64,000 nt of DNA from assembly GCA_944384155.1 (NCBI GenBank), contig CALWSG010000062.1:1-64000 (forward strand), in the 5' to 3' direction. A model generated the notes under the pieces. That model saw only the letters and a list, made by a program, of their open reading frames with translations, had not been told where the DNA came from and searched no databases. This stretch comes from an uncultured Lachnospiraceae bacterium. Its GTDB lineage: Bacteria > Bacillota > Clostridia > Lachnospirales > Lachnospiraceae. The translations under genes were made by a program, and so were the position numbers. Positions 24,562 to 34,650 of the stretch are shown in pieces (the first letter of the stretch is position 1; every line of letters starts with the position of its first letter).

Positions 24562-26862
24562 ATGGCACAAGATAATGTTATTATCAGTGACAGCAGTATC
24601 ACTGAACAGATTCAAAATGTAAAGAAGGATCCTTCGGAATATGAAAAGCCGGAGGAGCTGTATGACAAATTAATAAAAACTATCTATAAATATCATCCTT
24701 CAACTGATATAGACATGATAAAGAAGGCATATGATATTGCCTTTGAGGCACATAAGGAGCAGAAAAGACGTTCCGGAGAGCCGTATATTATACATCCGGT
24801 ATCTGTTGCAATTATACTGGCGGATTTAGAGCTTGATAAGGAGACCATAGCGGCAGGCATACTGCATGATGTGGTAGAGGATACGGTTCTTACATTAGAT
24901 GAGATAAAGGAAATGTTTGGAGACGAGGTGGCACTTTTAGTTGACGGTGTCACAAAGCTGACGCAGCTGTCATATTCAAAGGACAAGGTAGAGATACAGG
25001 CAGAGAATTTAAGAAAAATGTTTCTTGCCATGGCGAAGGATATAAGGGTTATTCTTATAAAGCTTGCAGACCGTCTTCATAATATGAGAACCCTTGAATA
25101 TCAAAGTCCTGCAAAACAGAAGGAAAAGGCAAGGGAAACCATGGACATATATGCACCTATTGCAGACCGTCTTGGTATTTCAAAAATAAAAATAGAGTTA
25201 GACGATTTATCCCTTATGTATCTTGAGCCGGAAAAGTTTAACGAGATAGCTCTTCAGAGAAACGTGAAGCTTAATTCAGGAGAGGAGCTTATAAAGGAGC
25301 TTGTAAGACAGATAAGCGGCCTTATGAAGGAGTCAGGTATTGAAGCTGTTGTATATGGAAGAATGAAACATATTTTCAGCATATACAAAAAGATGGTAAA
25401 CCAAAATAAAACCTTTGACCAAATACTTGATTTGTTTGCAGTAAGGGTGATTGTTGACAGCGTAAAGGACTGCTATGCTGCATTGGGACTGATACACGAT
25501 AAGTATAAGCCTATACAGGGCAGGTTTAAGGATTATATTGTCATGCCTAAGCCTAATATGTACCAGTCGCTTCATACCACACTTATAGGACCGGAAGGAC
25601 AGCCTTTTGAGATACAGATAAGAACAAAGGATATGCACAGAACTGCAGAGTACGGTATTGCCGCACACTGGAAGTATAAAGAGGGAATAAAGGGGAAAGC
25701 AACTCCTGATAATGAGGAGCAGAAGCTAAGCTGGCTTCGTGAAATACTTGAATGGCAAAAGGAAATGTCTGATAACAGGGAATTTATGAGTCTTTTAAAA
25801 AGTGACTTAGACCTTTATTCAGAAGATGTATACTGTTTTACCCCTTCAGGTGACGTGAAAAATCTTCCATATGGCTCAACGCCTATAGATTTTGCCTACA
25901 GCATACACAGTGCCGTTGGCAATAAAATGGTAGGTGCCAGGGTCAACGGCAAAATGGTTACAATAGATTATATTATTCAAAACGGTGATAAGATAGAAAT
26001 TATAACCTCCCAGAATTCTAAGGGACCGAGCCGTGACTGGCTGTCAATCTGTAAAAGTGCACAGGCTAAGAATAAAATAAATCAGTGGTTTAAGGCAGAA
26101 CTTAAGGAAGATAATATAGTTAAGGGCAAGGCACTTGTTGATAAATACTGTAAGTCAAAGGGAATTATATTGTCAGATATTACAAAGCCGGAAATTGTGG
26201 AAAAGGTTCTTAGAAAGTATAGCTTTAAGGACTGGGATTCTCTTATGGCAGCAGTTGGACACGGCGGCTTAAAGGAAGGACAGATAGTTAATAAGCTTGT
26301 AGAGGAATGTGAGAAGAAAAATAAGAAAAAGGTTACAGACGAGCAGATTCTTGAAGAAATATCAGGAAACAAAGATAATAAATATGTTATTAAGCCTAAG
26401 GGGGCAATACTTGTTAAGGGAACTCATGATGTGTCGGTAAGGTATTCAAAGTGCTGTAATCCTGTGCCGGGAGATGAGATTGTAGGCTTTGTAACAAGAG
26501 GAAGGGGAATATCAATACACAGAACAGACTGTGTAAATATAATGAACCTTCCTGAAATAGAGCGTGCAAGAATTATTGAGGCAGAGTGGGACGAAAACTT
26601 TAAGGAAGACGATACAAGTCCTAAGTATGTTGCTGAGATTAAAATATATGCAAATAACAGAACAGGACTTCTTGCAGATATTTCAAGGATATTTACTGAA
26701 AAGAATATTGATGTAAGAAGCATAAACAGCCGAACAAGCAAGCAGGGAGTAGCTACTATTTCCATGTCATTTTTGACGGGAGGCAAGGAGGAGCTTGGGC
26801 GTATTATAGATAAAATACGTCAGATTGACAGTATAATAGATATTGTAAGAACAACAGGCTAG
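24562..26862 (+). CDS. rel: bifunctional (p)ppGpp synthetase/hydrolase
   Basis: The single long RelA/SpoT homologue of Gram-positives that makes and degrades the stringent alarmone. Order of domains: HD hydrolase (LHDVVEDT with H102-D103), synthetase (RVIVDSVKDCYAALGLIH and KPNMYQSLHTTLIGPEGQPF), TGS (YCFTPSGDVKNLPYGSTPID), zinc-finger/helical part with KCCNPVPGDEIVGF, and a C-terminal ACT domain (RTGLLADISRIFTEKNIDV). Both enzyme sites look intact. The start was put at ATG 24562 because GGAGAG is 8 nt upstream; the ATG at 24556 is too near it. Length of 766 aa is usual. Confidence 0.95.
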   Translation: MAQDNVIISDSSITEQIQNVKKDPSEYEKPEELYDKLIKTIYKYHPSTDIDMIKKAYDIAFEAHKEQKRRSGEPYIIHPVSVAIILADLELDKETIAAGILHDVVEDTVLTLDEIKEMFGDEVALLVDGVTKLTQLSYSKDKVEIQAENLRKMFLAMAKDIRVILIKLADRLHNMRTLEYQSPAKQKEKARETMDIYAPIADRLGISKIKIELDDLSLMYLEPEKFNEIALQRNVKLNSGEELIKELVRQISGLMKESGIEAVVYGRMKHIFSIYKKMVNQNKTFDQILDLFAVRVIVDSVKDCYAALGLIHDKYKPIQGRFKDYIVMPKPNMYQSLHTTLIGPEGQPFEIQIRTKDMHRTAEYGIAAHWKYKEGIKGKATPDNEEQKLSWLREILEWQKEMSDNREFMSLLKSDLDLYSEDVYCFTPSGDVKNLPYGSTPIDFAYSIHSAVGNKMVGARVNGKMVTIDYIIQNGDKIEIITSQNSKGPSRDWLSICKSAQAKNKINQWFKAELKEDNIVKGKALVDKYCKSKGIILSDITKPEIVEKVLRKYSFKDWDSLMAAVGHGGLKEGQIVNKLVEECEKKNKKKVTDEQILEEISGNKDNKYVIKPKGAILVKGTHDVSVRYSKCCNPVPGDEIVGFVTRGRGISIHRTDCVNIMNLPEIERARIIEAEWDENFKEDDTSPKYVAEIKIYANNRTGLLADISRIFTEKNIDVRSINSRTSKQGVATISMSFLTGGKEELGRIIDKIRQIDSIIDIVRTTG

Positions 26863-26903
26863 AACAATGGAAAGCTTAGTTATGCTGTGAAATGGAGATT
26901 TGT

Positions 26904-27545
26904 ATGATAGAAACAGTTAAAAAGGGAAATATAAATATATGCAGGCTTGTGCTTGGCAGTGTGAGAACAAACACATATATTGTTTACGGCAATACAGGAG
27001 AATGCTTTGTTGTGGATCCGGCTGACGAAAGCGACATTATAAAAATAAAGCTTACAGACCTTAATTTAACAGTAAAGGCAATACTTTTAACCCATGGTCA
27101 TTTTGACCATATCGGTGGGGCAGATGCTTTAAGAAAAGCATACGGAGCCGTAATATACGCTTTTAATGATGAAAAACAGATACTTGAAAGCTGCGAGAAT
27201 AATTTATCCTCAGTGTTTGGCTCAGGCTTTACACTTAAGGCAGATAAGTGGCTTAGTGACAATGAAAAAATCAATATTGCAGGTATGGATATACAGGTGA
27301 TACATACTCCGGGGCATACAATAGGAAGTGTTTGCTATCTTGTATCATCACAGGGAGAGAAGATACTTATAAGCGGAGATACTTTGTTTTGCGGCTCCTG
27401 TGGCAGGTATGATTTTCCTACGGGAAGCTATGGCATGATAATAAAGTCAATAAAGGAAAGACTTTTAGTTCTTGATGAAAAGCTGGCTGTATATCCCGGT
27501 CATAATGAGGAGACAACCATAGGGCAGGAAAAAATATATTATTAG
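26904..27545 (+). CDS. MBL-fold hydrolase, glyoxalase II-like, 213 aa
   Basis: The zinc motif THGHFDH, then HTPGHTIGSVCYL, SGDTLFCGSCGRYDFPTGS and the terminal YPGHNEETTIGQEK match the YcbL/glyoxalase-II-like branch of the superfamily. The start ATG 26904 follows AATGGAG; the frame is open from an earlier ATG at 26892 that overlaps that site. It lies 41 bp after rel and 69 bp before hemZ. It probably cleaves a thioester; the substrate is unknown. Confidence 0.88.
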   Translation: MIETVKKGNINICRLVLGSVRTNTYIVYGNTGECFVVDPADESDIIKIKLTDLNLTVKAILLTHGHFDHIGGADALRKAYGAVIYAFNDEKQILESCENNLSSVFGSGFTLKADKWLSDNEKINIAGMDIQVIHTPGHTIGSVCYLVSSQGEKILISGDTLFCGSCGRYDFPTGSYGMIIKSIKERLLVLDEKLAVYPGHNEETTIGQEKIYY

Positions 27546-27548
27546 TGA

Positions 27549-27580
27549 CGGCACCGCATAAAGCGGTGCTTATGCTTTGC
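27549..27580 (+). terminator. weak hairpin, possible terminator
   Basis: GCACCGC pairs with GCGGTGC around ATAAA, followed by TTATGCTTTG, a poor T-run. Read-through into hemZ is likely. Confidence 0.4.
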
Positions 27581-27614
27581 AGTAAAGTAAATGATACAGG
27601 AGACAGAAAGTCAG

Positions 27615-29111
27615 ATGAAAACAGTATTTAACACAGATGAAGATACATACAGGTATGATGTTGAAATGCTTGTAAACTCATTTTATCCTAAAAGGGAAAA
27701 TGACGACAATATAAAGACAGATATGATACAACACCTTAACATTGTTATAGATAAGGAAAATAATCTTATAAGTGTATGGGTTGAGGAGAAAACAGATAAA
27801 GGCAATGGCAGCATTAGCTGTAAGACAGAGGGTAAGTGCCTGTCATGTGATAAAAAGGAAATAAAAAACACAATAAAGCAGCTTGTATATAAGACCTTAA
27901 GTACATACACGGGAAAAGAGCTTCCGTGGGGCATACTAACAGGAATCAGACCTACTAAAATTGCAATGGCAGTCCTTGAGGAGGGTTATGACGCCAATAA
28001 GACAGACGGTCAAATCAATAAAAGCATAGAAAGTTTATTAAAGGATTATTATTATGTATCTGATGAGAAAACAAATCTCGCCATTGATATAGCAAGGAGA
28101 GAAAGAGAAATTCTAAAAAGCATAGATTATAAGGATGGGTACAGTCTTTATATAGGCATACCATTTTGTCCGACAACATGTCTGTACTGTTCATTTACCT
28201 CATATCCAATAGGAATGTACAGGGAAAAGGCAGACAGATATGTTGACTGTCTTATAAAAGAAATAGAGGTTTGCAGTAAAAAATTTAAGGATAAAAAGCT
28301 TAATACTATTTATTTTGGAGGAGGAACCCCAACGACACTTTCAGCAGACCAGCTTAAAAGAATATTTGCAAAAATAGAAGAGGTCTTTGATTTTACATAT
28401 CTTCAGGAATATACAGTGGAGGCAGGAAGACCTGACAGTATAACGGAGGACAGGCTAAAAGCATTAAAGGATTATAATATAACAAGAATTTCCGTTAATC
28501 CACAGACCATGAAGCAGGAAACCCTTGATATTATAGGAAGAAAACATAGTGTAGATGATGTGAGGAAAGCCTTTTACCTTGCAAGGGGTCTTGGCTTTGA
28601 CAATATAAATATGGATTTTATTGCAGGACTTCCAAATGAATCCATAGATGATGTGAGAAATACAATGGAGGAGGTTTTAAAGCTTAATCCTGACAGTATG
28701 ACAGTTCATTCCCTTGCCATAAAAAGGGCTGCAGCACTTAATATATTTAAGGATAAATATAAGGAAATGACTATAGAAAATAATGTAGAGATAATGGAGC
28801 TTTGCCAAAATTATGCCGAGATGCTTAATATGAAGCCTTATTATATGTACCGTCAGAAAAACATGGCAGGAAATATGGAAAATGTAGGATATGCCAAAGA
28901 CGGAAAGGCAGGTATATATAATATACTTATAATGGAAGAAAAACAGACTATTCTGGCGCTTGGTGCAGGTGCAGTGACTAAGTACGTATTTCCTTACGGC
29001 GGAAGAATAGAAAGATGTGATAATGTAAAAAATGCAGACCAGTATATGGACAGAATAGACGAGATGATAGTAAGAAAAGAGAAATTTATTGACACCTGCA
29101 ATATGGGATAG
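27615..29111 (+). CDS. hemZ: coproporphyrinogen dehydrogenase-like radical SAM protein HemZ
   Basis: A radical SAM enzyme related to oxygen-independent coproporphyrinogen oxidase. The 4Fe-4S ligands are in CPTTCLYC (C185, C189, C192), with the HemN-like motifs FGGGTPT and GRPDSIT following. An N-terminal segment of about 170 residues precedes the radical SAM barrel, as in HemZ of Clostridia. The start at 27615 gives MKTVFNTDEDTYRYDVEML, matching the family; ATG 27591 is in frame but lacks a clear site. The position before hisS and aspS is common in Clostridia. Whether it acts in heme synthesis here is uncertain. Confidence 0.85.
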   Translation: MKTVFNTDEDTYRYDVEMLVNSFYPKRENDDNIKTDMIQHLNIVIDKENNLISVWVEEKTDKGNGSISCKTEGKCLSCDKKEIKNTIKQLVYKTLSTYTGKELPWGILTGIRPTKIAMAVLEEGYDANKTDGQINKSIESLLKDYYYVSDEKTNLAIDIARREREILKSIDYKDGYSLYIGIPFCPTTCLYCSFTSYPIGMYREKADRYVDCLIKEIEVCSKKFKDKKLNTIYFGGGTPTTLSADQLKRIFAKIEEVFDFTYLQEYTVEAGRPDSITEDRLKALKDYNITRISVNPQTMKQETLDIIGRKHSVDDVRKAFYLARGLGFDNINMDFIAGLPNESIDDVRNTMEEVLKLNPDSMTVHSLAIKRAAALNIFKDKYKEMTIENNVEIMELCQNYAEMLNMKPYYMYRQKNMAGNMENVGYAKDGKAGIYNILIMEEKQTILALGAGAVTKYVFPYGGRIERCDNVKNADQYMDRIDEMIVRKEKFIDTCNMG

Positions 29112-29154
29112 TAAAATATTGGGAAGAATATTAAGCAGGAAAGGAATATGAAAA

Positions 29155-30405
29155 ATGGCATTAGTTAAAAAGCCTGTCACAGGTATGAAGGATATACTGC
29201 CGTCAGAAATGCAGATAAGAGATTACGTGATAAGAGTAATAAAGGAAACATATGGTAAGTTTGGTTTTAATACTATAGAGACGCCGTGTGTTGAAAATAT
29301 AGGAAATTTAAGCTCCAAAAACGGAGGAGAAAACGAAAAGCTTATTTTTAAAATATTAAAAAGGGGAGAAAAGCTTAATCTTGAGACGGCAAGGGAAGAG
29401 CTTGACCTTGTTGACGGAGGTTTGCGGTATGATTTGACAGTTCCTCTCGTACGTTTTTTTTCTAATAACGGTAATAATCTGCCATCACCCTTTAAGGCAC
29501 TTCAGATAGGACCTGTGTGGAGGGCGGACAGACCTCAGAGAGGAAGATACCGCCAGTTTTATCAGTGTGATATAGATATACTGGGAGAGCCTTCAAATCT
29601 GGCAGAGATAGAGCTTATACTTGCAACAACAACAACCTTGGGAAAGCTTGGATTTAAGGGTTTTCAGATAAGAATAAACGAGAGAAGAATATTAAAGGCA
29701 ATGGCAGCTTACAGCGGATTTCCTGAAGAGTCATATGATTTAGTCTTTATTATTCTTGATAAGATGGATAAGATAGGACTTGACGGTGTTGCAGATGAGC
29801 TTATAAAAGAAGGCTTTGAAAAGGAATCTGTAGATAAGTATTTAAGCTTATTTAAGGGAATGGAAGCTGCCGAAAGCCGTTTAGAGTATGTGGCAGATAA
29901 GATAAAAGATTTTCTTGATGAGGATATTAAGAATAATCTTAAGGAAATAATAGACAGTGTAAGTGCCACAAAGTCTTCTGATTTTGAGATTATATTTGAC
30001 CCAACACTTGTAAGGGGAATGTCATATTATACGGGGACAATATTTGAGATAGCAATTCCCGAGTTTGGAGGAAGCTGCGGCGGAGGCGGAAGATACGATA
30101 AAATGGTAGGTCAGTTTACGGGAAAGGATACGCCTGCCTGCGGATTTTCCATAGGTTTTGAGAGAATTGTACTGCTTCTTATGGAAAATGGCTTTAAGGT
30201 GCCTGATGAAAATAAGAAGATTGCATATCTGATAGAAAAAGGTGTGTCAGGCGACAGCCTGTGCCGGATTGTAGCAAAGGCACAGGAGGCAAGAAAAGAC
30301 GGCACACAGGTTTTAGTTGCAAGAATGAACAAGAATAAAAAATTCCAAAAGGAAAATCTTACAAATGAGGGCTATACTGAGTTTGTAGAGTTTTATAAAA
30401 ATTAA
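29155..30405 (+). CDS. hisS: histidine-tRNA ligase
   Basis: A class II synthetase with motif 1 around GMKDILPSE, motif 2 PVWRADRPQRGRYRQFYQCD (usual histidine form), the HisA-type strand VRGMSYYTGTIFEIA and motif 3 FSIGFERI. SCGGGGRYDK is diagnostic of HisRS. The C-terminal anticodon domain ends KKFQKENLTNEGYTEFVEF. At 416 aa it is the normal short form. It leads a synthetase run hisS-aspS-serS on one strand with gaps of 35 and 3 bp. Confidence 0.94.
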   Translation: MALVKKPVTGMKDILPSEMQIRDYVIRVIKETYGKFGFNTIETPCVENIGNLSSKNGGENEKLIFKILKRGEKLNLETAREELDLVDGGLRYDLTVPLVRFFSNNGNNLPSPFKALQIGPVWRADRPQRGRYRQFYQCDIDILGEPSNLAEIELILATTTTLGKLGFKGFQIRINERRILKAMAAYSGFPEESYDLVFIILDKMDKIGLDGVADELIKEGFEKESVDKYLSLFKGMEAAESRLEYVADKIKDFLDEDIKNNLKEIIDSVSATKSSDFEIIFDPTLVRGMSYYTGTIFEIAIPEFGGSCGGGGRYDKMVGQFTGKDTPACGFSIGFERIVLLLMENGFKVPDENKKIAYLIEKGVSGDSLCRIVAKAQEARKDGTQVLVARMNKNKKFQKENLTNEGYTEFVEFYKN

Positions 30406-30440
30406 CCAGACTTTATAAAAAATGAGAAAAGAGGAAAATT

Positions 30441-32243
30441 ATGGCAGAGTCAATGAAAGGGCTAAAGCGTACACACAGATGTACGGAAGTTTCAAATAAA
30501 TTAATCGGAGAAACAGTCACTGTTATGGGCTGGGTTCAAAAAAGAAGAAATCTTGGAAGTCTTATTTTTGCTGATTTAAGAGACAGAAGCGGACTTCTTC
30601 AAATAGTGTTTGATGAAAATGATGTTAAGCCTGAGGGCTTTGCAAAGGCTGAGACACTTAGAAGTGAGTTTGTTATAGCTGTAGTGGGAAAGGTGACAAA
30701 GAGAGAGGCGGCAGTTAATGAAAGCCTTGCAACAGGTGATATTGAAATACGGGCAACGGAGCTTAGAATCCTGTCTGAGTCACTTACACCGCCATTTCCT
30801 ATAGAGGAGGCTTCAAATACAAAGGAGGAGATAAGGCTTAAATACCGTTATCTTGACCTTAGAAGACCTGATTTGCAAAGAAATCTTATAATGAGAAGTA
30901 AGGCATGCATTTTAACAAGGGCATTTTTGGCAGAGGAGGGCTTTCTTGAAATAGAGACTCCTGTTTTGAATAAAAGCACGCCTGAGGGAGCAAGGGACTA
31001 CTTAGTGCCAAGCCGTATTCATCCCGGGAATTTTTATGCACTTCCACAGTCTCCGCAGCTTTTTAAGCAGCTTTTAATGTGTGCAGGATATGACAGATAT
31101 TTTCAAATAGCAAAATGCTTCAGGGATGAGGACTTAAGGGCAGACAGGCAGCCTGAATTTACACAGATTGATATGGAGCTTTCTTTTGTTGATATTGATG
31201 ATGTTATAGATGTAAACGAAAGACTTTTACAGAAACTATTTAAGGAAATACTTGATGTTGATATTAAGCTTCCTATTCAGAGAATGACATGGAAGGAAGC
31301 AATGGAGAGATTTGGCTCTGATAAACCTGACACAAGATTTGGAATGGAATTAAAGGATATTTCGGATATAGTAAAGGATTGCGGCTTTGGAGTATTTGCA
31401 GGTGCTGTAGAAAACGGAGGCTCCGTAAGGGGAATCAACGCAAAGGGACAGGGAAGCATGCCGAGAAAAAAGATAGATGCTCTTGTTGAGTTTGCAAAGG
31501 GATATGGTGCAAAGGGCCTTGCTTACCTTGTAATAAATGATGACGGAACATACAAATCATCATTTGCAAAGTTTATGACAGAGGACGAGCTTGAAAAAAT
31601 AGCTGAAAGAATGGAGGGAAAGCCGGGAGACTTACTTTTATTTGCAGCGGATAAGAGCAAGCTTGTATTTGATGTTCTCGGAGGCTTAAGACTTAAGCTT
31701 GCCGAGGATTTGGGACTTTTGGACAAGAATGTTTATAATTTCCTTTGGATAACAGAATTTCCTCTGTTGGAGTACTCAGAGGAGCAGGGAAGATATGTTG
31801 CCATGCACCATCCGTTTACCATGCCTATGGAGGAGGATTTGCCTTTACTTGATACTAATCCGGGAGCAGTTCGTGCAAAGGCTTACGATATAGTGTTAAA
31901 TGGAAATGAAATAGGCGGAGGAAGTGTAAGAATATACCAAAGCCATATTCAGGAGAAAATGTTTGAGGTGCTTGGTTTCACAAAGGAGGAGGCATATGAA
32001 AGATTTGGATTTTTACTAAATGCCTTTAAGTATGGTGTACCTCCTCATGCCGGACTTGCATACGGACTTGACAGGCTTATTATGCTTATGGCAAAAGAGG
32101 ACAGCATACGTGAGGTTATAGCATTTCCGAAGATAAAGGATGCCTCATGCCTTATGACAGAGGCTCCTAATGTTGTGGATAAAAAGCAGTTAGAAGAGCT
32201 TTGCATAGTCTGCACAAAGACAGAGGATAAGGAAGGAGAGTAA
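30441..32243 (+). CDS. aspS: aspartate-tRNA ligase
   Basis: A class II synthetase of bacterial type, 600 aa: N-terminal OB-fold anticodon domain (VMGWVQKRRNLGSLIFADLR), motif 2 (FRDEDLRADRQPEFTQIDME), the GAD insertion domain (about residues 290-415) and motif 3 (GLAYGLDRLIML). It begins after GAGAAAAGAGG. Charges tRNA-Asp; the presence or absence of asn charging is not visible here. It ends 3 bp before serS and is probably translated from the same mRNA as its neighbours. Confidence 0.96.
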   Translation: MAESMKGLKRTHRCTEVSNKLIGETVTVMGWVQKRRNLGSLIFADLRDRSGLLQIVFDENDVKPEGFAKAETLRSEFVIAVVGKVTKREAAVNESLATGDIEIRATELRILSESLTPPFPIEEASNTKEEIRLKYRYLDLRRPDLQRNLIMRSKACILTRAFLAEEGFLEIETPVLNKSTPEGARDYLVPSRIHPGNFYALPQSPQLFKQLLMCAGYDRYFQIAKCFRDEDLRADRQPEFTQIDMELSFVDIDDVIDVNERLLQKLFKEILDVDIKLPIQRMTWKEAMERFGSDKPDTRFGMELKDISDIVKDCGFGVFAGAVENGGSVRGINAKGQGSMPRKKIDALVEFAKGYGAKGLAYLVINDDGTYKSSFAKFMTEDELEKIAERMEGKPGDLLLFAADKSKLVFDVLGGLRLKLAEDLGLLDKNVYNFLWITEFPLLEYSEEQGRYVAMHHPFTMPMEEDLPLLDTNPGAVRAKAYDIVLNGNEIGGGSVRIYQSHIQEKMFEVLGFTKEEAYERFGFLLNAFKYGVPPHAGLAYGLDRLIMLMAKEDSIREVIAFPKIKDASCLMTEAPNVVDKKQLEELCIVCTKTEDKEGE

Positions 32244-32246
32244 GCT

Positions 32247-33530
32247 ATGATAGATATTAAATTTTTAAGGGAGAATCCTGATATAGTAAAGCAGAATATA
32301 AAAAATAAATTTCAGGACAGTAAGCTTCCGCTGGTAGATGAGGTTATAGAGCTTGATGCACAGGCAAGAAACACAAAGCAGGAGGCAGATAACTTAAGGG
32401 CAGAGAGAAATAAAATCTCAAAGCAGATAGGTGCATTAATGGCACAGGGAAAAAAGGAAGAGGCAGAGGCTGTTAAGAAGCAGGTAACGGAAAAAGGAGA
32501 ATACCTTGCACAGCTTGAGAAAAAGGAAGCAGAGCTTAACGAAAAGGTTAAAAATATAATGATGGTTATACCAAACATTATAGATGAAAGTGTTCCTATA
32601 GGCAGGGATGACAGTGAAAATGTAGAGATTCAAAGATACGGTGAGCCTGTAGTTCCTGATTTTGAAATTCCTTATCACTCAGAGATAATGGAAAGCTTTA
32701 ACGGACTGGATTTGGATTCTGCCAGAAAGGTAGCGGGAAACGGCTTTTACTATCTGATGGGAGATATTGCAAGACTTCATTCGGCAGTTATATCATATGC
32801 GAGAGACTTTATGATTAACAGAGGCTTTACCTACTGTGTGCCTCCTTTTATGATTAGAAGTGATGTTGTAACAGGTGTTATGAGCTTTGCTGAAATGGAT
32901 GCGATGATGTATAAGATTGAGGGGGAGGATCTTTACTTAATAGGAACAAGTGAGCATTCCATGATAGGTAAATTTATAGATACGATTATACCTGAGGATA
33001 AGCTTCCCTACACACTTACAAGCTATTCTCCGTGTTTTAGAAAGGAAAAGGGAGCACACGGCATAGAGGAAAGAGGTGTTTACAGAATACACCAGTTTGA
33101 AAAGCAGGAAATGATAGTTGTATGTAAGCCTGAGGAAAGCAGACAGTGGTTTGACAGGCTTTGGCAGAATACAGTGGATTTATTCAGAAGCCTTGATATT
33201 CCTGTAAGAACCCTGGAGTGCTGCTCAGGAGATTTGGCAGACCTTAAGGTTAAGTCTATAGATGTAGAGGCATGGTCGCCAAGGCAGAAAAAGTATTTTG
33301 AGGTTGGAAGCTGCTCTAATCTTGGTGATGCGCAGGCAAGAAGACTCAAAATAAGAGTAAACGGGGACAATGGAAAATACTTTGCACATACCCTTAACAA
33401 TACAGTAGTGGCTCCTCCAAGAATGCTTATAGCATTTCTTGAAAATAATTTGTGCGAGGATGGCTCTGTAAAGATACCTGAGGCATTAAGACCTTATATG
33501 GGAGGAATGGAAAAAATCACAAAAAGCTGA
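32247..33530 (+). CDS. serS: serine-tRNA ligase
   Basis: A 427-aa class II synthetase. The N-terminal coiled-coil arm that grips tRNA-Ser is obvious (residues about 30-100, rich in K, E and A). Motif 2 follows as SPCFRKEKGAHGIEERGVYR, and motif 3 near NNTVVAPPRMLIAFLENN. It starts 3 bp after aspS with GGAGAG overlapping the aspS end, giving tight coupling. The gene aroC follows after 22 bp. Confidence 0.96.
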   Translation: MIDIKFLRENPDIVKQNIKNKFQDSKLPLVDEVIELDAQARNTKQEADNLRAERNKISKQIGALMAQGKKEEAEAVKKQVTEKGEYLAQLEKKEAELNEKVKNIMMVIPNIIDESVPIGRDDSENVEIQRYGEPVVPDFEIPYHSEIMESFNGLDLDSARKVAGNGFYYLMGDIARLHSAVISYARDFMINRGFTYCVPPFMIRSDVVTGVMSFAEMDAMMYKIEGEDLYLIGTSEHSMIGKFIDTIIPEDKLPYTLTSYSPCFRKEKGAHGIEERGVYRIHQFEKQEMIVVCKPEESRQWFDRLWQNTVDLFRSLDIPVRTLECCSGDLADLKVKSIDVEAWSPRQKKYFEVGSCSNLGDAQARRLKIRVNGDNGKYFAHTLNNTVVAPPRMLIAFLENNLCEDGSVKIPEALRPYMGGMEKITKS

Positions 33531-33552
33531 TGATTATGGGAGGTAAGCTGTA

Positions 33553-34650
33553 ATGGCAGGTTCCGGATTTGGAAATATATTTAGGATAACTACGTGGGGG
33601 GAATCCCACGGAACAGGCATAGGTGTAGTTGTCGACGGCTGTCCCGCAGGCTTGGAGCTTGCACCTGAGGATATACAGGTTTATCTTGACAGAAGAAAAC
33701 CGGGGCAGTCTAAGTATACAACCCCCAGAAGCGAGGAGGACAGGGTTGAGATACTGTCAGGTGTATTTGATGGGAAAACTACAGGTACTCCCATATCAAT
33801 GATAGTGTACAATAAAACACAGAGGTCTTCAGACTATTCACAGATAGCAGAGTATTACAGGCCGGGTCACGCCGATTACACCTTTGATGAAAAATATGGT
33901 TTCAGAGACTACAGAGGAGGAGGACGCTCATCGGGCAGAGAAACCATAGGCAGAGTGGCAGCAGGAGCAATAGCATGTAAGCTTTTAAATGAGCTTGGAA
34001 TTACTGTTGAGGCTTATGCGAAATCCATAGGAGATGTGGAGATAGATTACTCTGTATTTGACATAAAAGAAAGGGATAATAATCCTGTTGCAATGCCTGA
34101 TAAAAATGCCGCAAAGATGGCAGAGCTTTTATTGCAGGAAAAAATGGAAGAAAAGGATTCTGTGGGAGGCGTAGTAGAGTGTGTTGTAAAAAACATGAAA
34201 ACAGGTGTTGGGGAGCCTGTGTTTGACAAGCTTGACGCATGCCTTGGAAAGGCAATCATGTCCATAGGTGCAGTAAAGGGATTCGAGATAGGCTCAGGCT
34301 TCAATGCCACAAGGCTGAAAGGCTCCGAAAATAATGACAGCTTCTACGCAAAGGGAAAAGAAGTATTAAAGATGACGAATAATGCAGGAGGAATCCTTGG
34401 AGGCATAAGCGACGGAAGCGACATAGTTCTAAGGGCAGCCTTTAAGCCTACGCCATCCATTTTCAAGGAGCAGGAAACTGTAAACAAAAATATGGAAAAT
34501 ATTAAGGTTCAGATAAAGGGACGCCATGATCCTATTATAGTACCAAGGGCAGTGGTGGTAGTGGAGGCAATGACGGCAGTTACAATACTGGACTTACTTC
34601 TTTTGAGTATGACTTCTACTCTCAGTGGGATTAAGAAGTTTTTCAAATAA
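33553..34650 (+). CDS. aroC: chorismate synthase
   Basis: Converts EPSP to chorismate with reduced flavin. Signature 1 is GESHGTGIGVVVDGCPAG near the start, then RRKPGQSKYTTPRSEEDRVE, GHADYTFDEKYGFRDYRGGG and RSSGRETIGRVAAGA in the flavin and substrate site, and GGILGGISDGSDIVLRAAFK near the end. Length of 365 aa is normal. GGGAGG lies before the ATG. Its last 57 bp overlap the convergent gene on the other strand (34594-35007). Confidence 0.96.
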   Translation: MAGSGFGNIFRITTWGESHGTGIGVVVDGCPAGLELAPEDIQVYLDRRKPGQSKYTTPRSEEDRVEILSGVFDGKTTGTPISMIVYNKTQRSSDYSQIAEYYRPGHADYTFDEKYGFRDYRGGGRSSGRETIGRVAAGAIACKLLNELGITVEAYAKSIGDVEIDYSVFDIKERDNNPVAMPDKNAAKMAELLLQEKMEEKDSVGGVVECVVKNMKTGVGEPVFDKLDACLGKAIMSIGAVKGFEIGSGFNATRLKGSENNDSFYAKGKEVLKMTNNAGGILGGISDGSDIVLRAAFKPTPSIFKEQETVNKNMENIKVQIKGRHDPIIVPRAVVVVEAMTAVTILDLLLLSMTSTLSGIKKFFK

